64,000 bases of DNA, taken from NCBI GenBank assembly GCA_964544955.1, contig CAZJEB010000008.1, forward strand, positions 1 through 64,000, written 5' to 3'. Source of the stretch: JAAZPT01 sp964544955. GTDB lineage: Bacteria; Bacillota; Clostridia; Christensenellales; Aristaeellaceae. Positions 32,781 to 40,705 of this stretch are shown here, in pieces; the first letter of the stretch is position 1; the number at the start of each line of letters is the position of its first letter. The notes under the pieces were generated by a model. That model made no database searches. It was given only the letters and a program-made list of their open reading frames with translations, and was not told where the DNA came from. Made by a program: the position numbers and the translations under genes.

Positions 32781-34118
32781 TTACTTGCCTGCAATTGAGA
32801 GCTTGCCCACATACACGGAGGGGGAAGCTATTGAGCTTTTAAACTCTAAATCGTTTGCAAAGCATTCCATTTGTTTTAACAAAGTATAAAAGTTACTTGA
32901 AACTGTAATTTGATTTACCTGTTTATCCTTTTTACCATTTTTAAATGTATAGCCCTTAGCGGGTAAAGAAAAATCGCCCGATATTGTATTTGCACCACTG
33001 TGCATAGCACTAAGTTCAGTTATAACTATACCTTCGCCTATGTTTATAAGCATATTATCAAATGAAATATTTCCATTTTCAAAATACAAGTTTGATGGGC
33101 CTACGCTAATTGGAGCAGAATATCCGCCTTTACTTGCATTACCAGTTGATTTAACCCCTGCTTTTTTAGCAGTTTTTAAGTTATGCAATAGGGTTTGAAG
33201 TTTTCCATTTGCAATAACATCTTTATTTTGTGATGGAACGCCTTCAGAGTCAAAGGGAGTGCTTCCCCAGCCATCCTTTAGCAATGGATTGTCTATAAGC
33301 TTTACAGCTTTATTAGCAACCTCTTGCCCCTCTTTACCCGCCAACAAGCTCATACCTTTTTGAGCATTTTCAGCGGAGAAAACTGCACTATATACAGCAA
33401 GTAAGCCTGACATTGTTTCACCATCTATAACAATATTGTACAGCCCAGAAGCAACAGAATCAGCATCCAGCGCTTCAACAGCCCTTTCAACTGCTTTTTC
33501 AGAAATTTTATAAAAATTAATATTTTCAAAATTTCTACTAATTATCTGCTCTTCCCCCGTTGCTGCCTTGCCTTCATGTTTAGCAAGGGTGGCAATATAG
33601 CCTACATACGCATTATCTTTAGACTCTAAATTCATTCCCTTTGTATTAACAATTTTAACTGTTGCCTTATTGCTTGACACGAGGCCATAATCCAAGCCTG
33701 AAATTTTGCTATTAATTGCTTTAAGCTTTGTTTCAAGGCCGTCAATTGATGATATAAGTTCCTTTGTGCTTGGTGGGTTTGTGTCATTAATACTATATTC
33801 TACTATTGGGTATTCATCTGCCCCTTCAAACATAAATTGTTCATCTTCATCCTCAATTAAGGCAGCGCTATCTTTAACGCCTTTTATTAGTTGAGAAATA
33901 GCGGCATCATCAAGGGCTTCTGTATATGCATAACCCATTTTTCCGTTTATTATAGCCCTAAAGCTCAGACCTTGGCTTAGGTTTGAGCTAAAATCCTTAC
34001 CATCGCCCCTAGCCATTATCCTTGTGCTTTCCCTATTAACTGCATAAACTTCTGCAGTGACTATACCTTCAGCTTTGGCTGTAGCTAAAAGCTTATCAAT
34101 AAATTCATTTATTTGCAT
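32781..34118 (-). CDS. tldE: TldE/PmbA, non-catalytic partner of the TldD protease
   Basis: 445 residues of the TldD/PmbA family without the HExxxH metal site, which makes it the TldE partner. Family phrases: ARGDGKDFSSNLSQGLSFRAIINGKMGYAYTEAL and the C-terminal EGIVITELSAMHSGANTISGDFSLPAKGY. TldD/TldE heterodimers degrade unfolded peptides, process microcin B17 and degrade the CcdA antitoxin. It lies 9 bp after tldD in the same operon. No RiPP precursor or antitoxin gene is seen close by. Confidence 0.92.
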   Translation of the reverse strand: MQINEFIDKLLATAKAEGIVTAEVYAVNRESTRIMARGDGKDFSSNLSQGLSFRAIINGKMGYAYTEALDDAAISQLIKGVKDSAALIEDEDEQFMFEGADEYPIVEYSINDTNPPSTKELISSIDGLETKLKAINSKISGLDYGLVSSNKATVKIVNTKGMNLESKDNAYVGYIATLAKHEGKAATGEEQIISRNFENINFYKISEKAVERAVEALDADSVASGLYNIVIDGETMSGLLAVYSAVFSAENAQKGMSLLAGKEGQEVANKAVKLIDNPLLKDGWGSTPFDSEGVPSQNKDVIANGKLQTLLHNLKTAKKAGVKSTGNASKGGYSAPISVGPSNLYFENGNISFDNMLINIGEGIVITELSAMHSGANTISGDFSLPAKGYTFKNGKKDKQVNQITVSSNFYTLLKQMECFANDLEFKSSIASPSVYVGKLSIAGK

Positions 34119-34127
34119 AATATCCCC

Positions 34128-35513
34128 CTATTCCTGTGCATGGCCACCAACTGTTAAGCCAGTAACCCTTATCATAGCTTGGCCTACATTAGCAGGAATT
34201 GTACCGCTTATACTACCACACATGCCCTGTGCCATTTTCATATCATTACTTACCCTATCAATTTTTGTAAGTATTTCACTGCCTTTACCTATAAGGGATG
34301 CACCCCTAACAGGATGAACAATTTTGCCACCCTTTACTAAATAAGCCTCACTTACATTAAAGTTAAACTCACCAGTAGAGGGGTTAACGCTACCACCACC
34401 CATAGATTTTGCATATAAGCCATCGCCCATTGTTGATATAATTTCATTAGGGTCATCATTGCCAGCGGCAATATACGTGTTGCGCATACGTGATGTTGGG
34501 GCATATTTATAGCTTTCACGGCGAGCACTACCCGTAACACCCATTTTCATAATTCTATCATTAAGCCTATCTATCATGTAGTTTTTAAGTATACCGTTTT
34601 CAATTAAAACAAGTCTATTTGTTGGTGTTCCCTCATCATCAATAGCTGAAGATCCCCATTCAAATGGTATTGTACCATCATCAATAGCGGTAACTTTTTC
34701 ACTTGCTATTTTTTGGCCTAATTTGCCTGAAAATTCGCTAAAGCCTTTAGCTACACCTGTGGCTTCAAGACTATGCCCGCAAGCTTCATGGAATATTACA
34801 CCACCAAAGCCATTATCAATAACTACTGGCATATAACCTGCAGGGCATAAAGGTGCATGCAACATTTTTACAGCGGTTTCTGCTGTGCTTTTTCCTATAA
34901 CATCAAGGTCTAAGTTATCATAAAACTCAAAACCACTACTTGCACCTGGGCCTGTATGGCTTGTTTGATTTTCCTTGCCATCACTAGCAATGGCAACTAA
35001 AACAAGCCTTGTATATGGGCGTGTTTCGCTAACAAAAAGGCCTTCGCTATTAGCTATACAAATATTTTGAACAGCATCCATATATGTTGCATTTGTTTGG
35101 CTAATTTCAGCTACGCTTAAGGCAGCCTTGCTAACGCGCTTAAGCATATCTATTTTACGTTTTGCCTCAACTTCACTTGGTTTTAATTTGATATCCCAAG
35201 CGGAATATTTATTCATTGCTTGTACCGTTGCAACAGCGTGTTTTTTAGCGACATCAATAGTGGCCGCAGCTTTTTTAGCGCAAGCCAACAATCCTTGTAA
35301 GCTTGTATCGTTTGTATACACATAAAAAGCTTCTGTATTAAGGTATACTCTTATACCCGCACCATGAACTCTACCACTAACAATATTTTCAGTAATTCCA
35401 CTTCTTAGCCTTATGCTATTATTAAACCTATCCTCTAAAAATATTTCAGCAAAATCGCCACCAGTTTCCATAGCAGCTTCCAAAACCTGTTGAGCTATAT
35501 TTCTATCCAACAT
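34128..35513 (-). CDS. tldD: TldD metalloprotease
   Basis: 461 residues with the active site HEACGH (HExxxH) in GGVIFHEACGHSLEATG, the zinc-ligand region with GGGSVNPSTGEFNFNVSEAYLV and IRLRSGITENIVSGRVHGAGIRVY near the start. The partner TldE is next. The AGGAGG is somewhat far from the ATG (about 14 bases), so the start could be slightly different; no better one is visible in frame. Confidence 0.94.
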   Translation of the reverse strand: MLDRNIAQQVLEAAMETGGDFAEIFLEDRFNNSIRLRSGITENIVSGRVHGAGIRVYLNTEAFYVYTNDTSLQGLLACAKKAAATIDVAKKHAVATVQAMNKYSAWDIKLKPSEVEAKRKIDMLKRVSKAALSVAEISQTNATYMDAVQNICIANSEGLFVSETRPYTRLVLVAIASDGKENQTSHTGPGASSGFEFYDNLDLDVIGKSTAETAVKMLHAPLCPAGYMPVVIDNGFGGVIFHEACGHSLEATGVAKGFSEFSGKLGQKIASEKVTAIDDGTIPFEWGSSAIDDEGTPTNRLVLIENGILKNYMIDRLNDRIMKMGVTGSARRESYKYAPTSRMRNTYIAAGNDDPNEIISTMGDGLYAKSMGGGSVNPSTGEFNFNVSEAYLVKGGKIVHPVRGASLIGKGSEILTKIDRVSNDMKMAQGMCGSISGTIPANVGQAMIRVTGLTVGGHAQE

Positions 35514-35531
35514 AATATATAAAACTTCCTC

Positions 35532-36164
35532 CTAATAATTCATAACTTCATCTATAACATCATAGGGGTCATCTGCTTTAAATAAAGCTGTACCCATAAC
35601 TAACATATCTGCACCTGCATCTAAGGCAATTTTGCCTGTATTTGCATTTATTCCTCCATCAACGGATATAATTCCTTTAAAACCCTTATCCCTCAAAGCT
35701 TTAATTTTAGGCATCATATCCCCCATGAACTTTTGCCCGCCAAAGCCAGGTTCAACCGTCATAACAAGTATTAAATCCAACCTATCCAAGTAAGGATACA
35801 GGCTTGATACATCTGTTTTTGGTTTTAAAGATGCCCCTTTTTTTACGCCAATTTCATCCATAAGTTTAAGCATATCTTCAAAGCCTTCTGCCTCAACATG
35901 CACAGTAATAATATCCGCTCCAGCATCGGCAAAGGTTTTAATATATTGCATAGGTTTTTGTATCATTAAATGCACGTCAAGGGGTGTAGCAAAGGCAGAA
36001 TCCAATGCCTCAACTATAGCAGGCCCATATGATATATTTGGCACAAAAACCCCATCCATAACATCAACATGAAGGTAATCCACACCAGCATCAACTATGC
36101 GGGCAACATCATCCTCAAGGTATAAAATATCCGCAGCAAGCACGGAAGGTGAAATTTTAGTCAT
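35532..36164 (-). CDS. rpe: Ribulose-phosphate 3-epimerase
   Basis: Interconverts ribulose 5-phosphate and xylulose 5-phosphate in the pentose phosphate pathway. The ATG at 36164 (product starting MTKISPSVLAADILYLEDD, 210 residues) has GGAGG 7 bases upstream. A reading from 36194 adds ten non-conserved residues. TIM-barrel marks: DYLHVDVMDGVFVPNIS, LDVHLMIQKP, MTVEPGFGGQKFM and ISVDGGINANT. It overlaps the rsgA end by 8 bp, as is common in Firmicutes. Confidence 0.96.
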   Translation of the reverse strand: MTKISPSVLAADILYLEDDVARIVDAGVDYLHVDVMDGVFVPNISYGPAIVEALDSAFATPLDVHLMIQKPMQYIKTFADAGADIITVHVEAEGFEDMLKLMDEIGVKKGASLKPKTDVSSLYPYLDRLDLILVMTVEPGFGGQKFMGDMMPKIKALRDKGFKGIISVDGGINANTGKIALDAGADMLVMGTALFKADDPYDVIDEVMNY

Positions 36165-37041
36165 ATCTATTCCTCCAATTTTGATAAACATCATTAAGCA
36201 ATATATGATACCTATCCATTCTATCTTTATGAATTAAGCCTTGCTTGGCAGCATTTAAAACCGCACAATCTGGCTCACTTAAATGGTAACAAGGTGCAAA
36301 TTTACACTTACCAATATAGGCCTTAAATTCAGGGTAATAGGCTTGTAATTCATCTGGTTGCATATTATCTAATATACTTATCATGCTAAACCCTGGGGTA
36401 TCTAATATAGAAATACCATCCTTTTTTATTAGTTCTACAGACCTTGTTGTATGCTTGCCCCTTTGAATTTTATGGGATATGCCCCCCGTTTCCAAATCTG
36501 TACCCAAAATAGCATTTATAAGTGTACTTTTACCCACGCCACTTTGCCCAGCAAAACAACTTATGCCAGTTTTAAGCCTATTGCGTAAGGCATCTAAACC
36601 TATATGTTTAACAGCACTTACATTAAAACATTCTATACTATTATCATATGCTTCAAAAGGATTGCTAACCGCTGATTTTACATCGCACTTATTGTATATA
36701 AGCAAAGGCTTTATACCTTGCATATATGCCGCTACAAGCAACTTATCAACAAGAAGATAATCCGGCTTCGGTTTTGGAGATATCACTATACCCATAAGTT
36801 CTACATTGGCAACTGGAGGCCTAACTAGCCTGTTTGTACGAGGCAATATATCCTCCAACCAACCATTTTGATCCCCTTCACCAGGGTAAAACATTACATT
36901 GTCACCAACAGTAGGCATAATATCTTTAAACCTAAGTTTATTTTTACCCTTTACTACATATTGAAATCCGTCATCACTATCAATATAGTAAAAACCACCA
37001 ATACCTTTTACAATAACGCCTTTTTTAATTATATTTGTCAC
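36157..37041 (-). CDS. rsgA: Ribosome small-subunit-dependent GTPase A
   Basis: 294 residues, a circularly permuted GTPase for late 30S assembly. Order: an OB fold (about 5-65), G4 YNKCD, G1 GQSGVGKSTLINAIL, G2/G3 KIQRGKHTTRSVELI and DTPGFS, then a C-terminal zinc site C-x4-C-x-H-x5-C (CKFAPCYHLSEPDC). The start codon is GTG, in a 4-bp GTGA overlap with prkC. Standard place between prkC and rpe. Confidence 0.96.
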   Translation of the reverse strand: MTNIIKKGVIVKGIGGFYYIDSDDGFQYVVKGKNKLRFKDIMPTVGDNVMFYPGEGDQNGWLEDILPRTNRLVRPPVANVELMGIVISPKPKPDYLLVDKLLVAAYMQGIKPLLIYNKCDVKSAVSNPFEAYDNSIECFNVSAVKHIGLDALRNRLKTGISCFAGQSGVGKSTLINAILGTDLETGGISHKIQRGKHTTRSVELIKKDGISILDTPGFSMISILDNMQPDELQAYYPEFKAYIGKCKFAPCYHLSEPDCAVLNAAKQGLIHKDRMDRYHILLNDVYQNWRNRYD

Positions 37042-38948
37042 TGTAGGCTTACCTCTACTGTACTTACAAGCACATCATTAATATACATATTACACCACAT
37101 TGCCCCAGGCTCTTTAGACTTTACAGGGATTGTAAGAGTAGTATCATCCGTTGGTGTAGGGCTATGCATTGCAACATATTGGGTGGTTTCAACGCCATCA
37201 AATGTTTTAAGCGTTACTTTTACAAGGAAGGAATCATCCATTTGCGGCAACATAAACGTTGCGCTTGTAATATAGTCACTAACCAATATACCTATTGTAA
37301 TGCTTACCCTTGCATTATTTACAACCATAGTTCCTACTTCTGGTTGTTGTGATATTACTTTGTTATTTTGAGTTTGATCAATTACATCCAAAAAGTTAAC
37401 ATCACCACTTTGCAAGTTTCTATCCGTTAATGTTTGGGATGCTTCTTCTTGCCCCATACCAATTAGTTGAGGCACAACAATACTACCTCCGCTTACGTTA
37501 ACCTGTATAAGCTCGCCAAAGTTGACCAATGTGCCTGCTTGAGGGGTTTGAGAAACAATGTTATTCTCTTTAATTTCGCTTGATACTATTTTTTCAACTA
37601 CAGCTAAAGTAAAACCAGTTTCTGCAACTTTTTTGCGTGCTTCATCAAGGCTAAGCCCCGTAACATCAGGCGTTACAAAAAGCTCCCTACCTTTGCTTAC
37701 ATTTATAACTATGCTATCACCAACATACATTTTACTTTGGGGTAAAGGTATTTGGTTTATAACAATATTGTTTTCTACAACGTTATGGTTTAGGTAATTT
37801 ACTTGGGCATTTAAGCCCATATCCCTAGTAGCGGTAATTGCATCCATAAGGTTTAAACCAATAAGATCGGGGGAATACACTATTCGGCTCAAGTTGCCAA
37901 TAAAATTTATACCCCATATAACAGTTGCCACAAGGGCTACTGTAAGTACAGCTATAATGCTATATATTAGCTTTTTATTTTGTTTTTGCTTGCGCAATTT
38001 TTGTTTGTTTATTTCTACTGGGCTTGGAATTTGAATAGGCTCTGGTGGTGGAGCCGGAACTTCAGGCACATTAACTGGTATTTTTTGGCTTTCAAGTATT
38101 GTTATTGCATTTATAGGTTTGCCACCTTTTATAACATCCTGCACATCAAGTGCCATAATATAAGCTGTTTGATACCTATTTAATGGTTCTTTAGCCATAG
38201 CTACAGTAACAATATCAGCAATATCTTGTGGTACAGCAGGGTTTAAAACGTTTACAGGTGTAGGTTCAGCATTAATATGTTGCATAGCAACGGATATAGA
38301 GGTTTCCCCCTCAAAAGGAACTTTACCAGTAAGCATTTCATAAAGCACAACACCCGTTGAATATATATCGCTTGTGCTTTCTGCCTTTTTGCCCTGAGCT
38401 TGCTCTGGAGATACATACTGCACAGTACCCACAGCCATATCCGCCTGAGTTAATGTAGGTACATCGGCTATCCTTGCAATACCAAAATCGCTTACTTTAA
38501 TATTGCCATTGCCATCAACAAGTATATTTTGTGGCTTAATATCCCTGTGCACAATACCCTTTGAATGGGCGTGCTTTAACGCACTTAATATACGCAAACT
38601 AATTTCACAGGCCTTTATGGGCTCTATTACACCACGTTCACGAATAATATCTTTAAGGGTTGAGCCTTCTACAAGCTCCATACATAAGTACCTTAAGTTG
38701 CCCTCCACGCCAACATCATAAAGCGCAACAATGTTAGGGTGTTTCATTTTACTTGCAGCAAGGGCTTCATAATTAAAGCGATCTGCAAATTCTTTATTGT
38801 TTGCATGTTCTGGCTTTAGCACTTTTACAGCCATAAAGCTACCTGTGCTAATATCCCAAGCCTTATAAACATAGCTCATTCCGCCCTGATCTATAAGGTT
38901 TAGTATGCGATAACGCCCTGCCAGAACTTTGCCTATAACATCGTTCAT
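37038..38948 (-). CDS. prkC: Membrane Ser/Thr kinase with PASTA domains
   Basis: 636 residues. A cytoplasmic Hanks-type kinase (about 10-270: GQGG-like loop IDQGGMSYVYKA, AVKVLKPE, catalytic HRDIKPQNILVD, DFGIAR, and APE-type SPEQAQG), a linker, a TM helix (about 333-355) and three extracellular PASTA repeats (about 360-560), ending in a beta-rich domain of some 75 residues not seen in Bacillus PrkC. PASTA domains bind muropeptides and lipid II, so the kinase reports wall growth. The ATG overlaps prpC by 4 bp. Confidence 0.95.
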   Translation of the reverse strand: MNDVIGKVLAGRYRILNLIDQGGMSYVYKAWDISTGSFMAVKVLKPEHANNKEFADRFNYEALAASKMKHPNIVALYDVGVEGNLRYLCMELVEGSTLKDIIRERGVIEPIKACEISLRILSALKHAHSKGIVHRDIKPQNILVDGNGNIKVSDFGIARIADVPTLTQADMAVGTVQYVSPEQAQGKKAESTSDIYSTGVVLYEMLTGKVPFEGETSISVAMQHINAEPTPVNVLNPAVPQDIADIVTVAMAKEPLNRYQTAYIMALDVQDVIKGGKPINAITILESQKIPVNVPEVPAPPPEPIQIPSPVEINKQKLRKQKQNKKLIYSIIAVLTVALVATVIWGINFIGNLSRIVYSPDLIGLNLMDAITATRDMGLNAQVNYLNHNVVENNIVINQIPLPQSKMYVGDSIVINVSKGRELFVTPDVTGLSLDEARKKVAETGFTLAVVEKIVSSEIKENNIVSQTPQAGTLVNFGELIQVNVSGGSIVVPQLIGMGQEEASQTLTDRNLQSGDVNFLDVIDQTQNNKVISQQPEVGTMVVNNARVSITIGILVSDYITSATFMLPQMDDSFLVKVTLKTFDGVETTQYVAMHSPTPTDDTTLTIPVKSKEPGAMWCNMYINDVLVSTVEVSLQ

Positions 38949-39655
38949 GAAAGGTCCTCCTCAATAATTACAACAATTACTGAAACGTTATCCTTACCGC
39001 CTGCTTTTAAAGCCTCATCCACAAGAATATCCGCCATGTGGTCAGCTTTATTATTTAAAATTATGTTTAATATGGCATCATCGCCTATCATGGAGTTTAG
39101 GCCATCACTACAAAGCAGGAATATATCACCCTTTTTATAGTTATAATTTATAACATCTACTTCCACATTTTCATTTATACCTATTGCCCTGTTTATAACG
39201 TTGCGATAAGGGTGGAAGCGTGCTTGATCCTTATCAATAAGGCCAAGGCTAATTAATTCTGCCACATAGGAATGATCCTTTGTAATTTGCATTATTTGAT
39301 TATCTCGTATTAGGTAGCAACGGCTATCACCTACATGGCCTATAAAAATACTTTTATTAGTGCGCCATAGGGCTGTAAGGGTTGTACCCATACCTTTTAA
39401 ACCCTCATTTTGCACCTGTTTATTATAAACATCAAAATTAACTTGTTTAAAAAGGGTTTTAATTGAATTTTCATCAGGAACAAAGCCATTATTCATACTT
39501 GAATCAAGCACATCAATTGCAGTTTTACTAGCAATTTCTCCACCCAAATGGCCACCCATGCCATCAGCAACAGCACAGAAGTTATCCTTTATAATAACCG
39601 CATCTTGATTAGCTTTGCGCACAAGGCCCATGTTCGTTTTTGAGATGAATATCAT
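38945..39655 (-). CDS. prpC: PP2C-type Ser/Thr phosphatase
   Basis: 236 residues. Metal-binding motifs of PPM/PP2C phosphatases: RKANQDAV, AVADGMGGHLGGEIAS, GHVGDSRCYL, LLCSDGLNSMI and GGKDNVSVIVV. It removes phosphates added by the neighbouring PrkC. It follows rlmN by one base and overlaps prkC, the standard order. Confidence 0.95.
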   Translation of the reverse strand: MIFISKTNMGLVRKANQDAVIIKDNFCAVADGMGGHLGGEIASKTAIDVLDSSMNNGFVPDENSIKTLFKQVNFDVYNKQVQNEGLKGMGTTLTALWRTNKSIFIGHVGDSRCYLIRDNQIMQITKDHSYVAELISLGLIDKDQARFHPYRNVINRAIGINENVEVDVINYNYKKGDIFLLCSDGLNSMIGDDAILNIILNNKADHMADILVDEALKAGGKDNVSVIVVIIEEDLS

Positions 39656-40705
39656 TTAATTCTCCTTTACTAACAATATTTTTTTGTTCCTAAGTTGGCC
39701 ACATGCACCTTCTATATCATTACCCATGCTTCGCCTTTTAGTAACGGAAACACCTAAGTTTTTTAATTTATCCATAAAAGCATTTATATTATTGTTGTTT
39801 GGTGGCATTAATTGCCTTTCCTCAACCTTATTAAGTGGTATAAGGTTTACGTGGCATTGTAGGTTTTTTAACCTATTAGCCAGCTCTGTAGCGTGTTCAC
39901 TATTGCAGTTTACACCATCAATGGTGGCATATTCAAATATTACACGCCTACCTGTCTTTTTTACATATGCCCTTGCCGCTTCCATAAGGCTATCTATTGA
40001 ATAAACCTTAGCTATTGGCATTGTTTGCATACGTATTTCGTCGTTTGGGGCATGTAGTGATATGGAAAGGGTTGCAGGAATATCTTCATCCATAAATTTA
40101 TATATTGCAGGAACTAAGCCACATGTACTTATTGATATATTACGGTAGCCTATATTCAGCAAACTTTCATCATGCACAAGTTTTAAAAAGGCAATAGTAT
40201 TATCATAGTTATCCAAAGCCTCTCCACTGCCCATTAGAACTATATGCCCCACATTCCCCTTATCACCAATATGTTTGTTAGCTGATATTACTTGACCAAG
40301 CATTTCAGCTGGCGTTAAGTTGCGCTCACAACCGTTTAATGTACTTGCGCAGAATGTGCAACCCATTCGGCAACCTACTTGAGTTGATATACAAAGAGTG
40401 TAACCATAGTGATATTTCATAAGCACACCCTCTATAATATTTCCATCCGTTAGTTTATATAAAAACTTTTCAGTTTCATCAAGTTGTGACTTATAAACTT
40501 CATATATAGGTGCAGCTTGGGCTATAAAATTATCGCTTAGTAATTGCCTTAACGCCTTTGGTAATGTTTGCATTTCATCAAAGTTATAGCCTTTTATTGC
40601 AAGTTGATAAACTTGCTTTGCCCTGTATTTAGGTTGAGAGTTTTCCTTTAGCCATTGTGTAAATTCATCTTCACTAAGGTTAAATAGATGGTTTTTCATT
40701 ATCAT
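39656..40705 (-). CDS. rlmN: Dual-specificity RNA methyltransferase RlmN
   Basis: 349 residues, a radical-SAM enzyme that methylates C2 of A2503 in 23S rRNA and A37 in tRNAs. The cluster motif is C112-x3-C116-x2-C119 (GCRMGCTFCAS). The C-terminal conserved region RRSMGNDIEGACGQL holds the resolving Cys. Start choice is open: the ATG at 40705 overlaps the rsmB stop (ATGA), whereas the ATG two codons later (40699) has AAGGA at better spacing. Confidence 0.95.
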   Translation of the reverse strand: MIMKNHLFNLSEDEFTQWLKENSQPKYRAKQVYQLAIKGYNFDEMQTLPKALRQLLSDNFIAQAAPIYEVYKSQLDETEKFLYKLTDGNIIEGVLMKYHYGYTLCISTQVGCRMGCTFCASTLNGCERNLTPAEMLGQVISANKHIGDKGNVGHIVLMGSGEALDNYDNTIAFLKLVHDESLLNIGYRNISISTCGLVPAIYKFMDEDIPATLSISLHAPNDEIRMQTMPIAKVYSIDSLMEAARAYVKKTGRRVIFEYATIDGVNCNSEHATELANRLKNLQCHVNLIPLNKVEERQLMPPNNNNINAFMDKLKNLGVSVTKRRSMGNDIEGACGQLRNKKILLVKEN

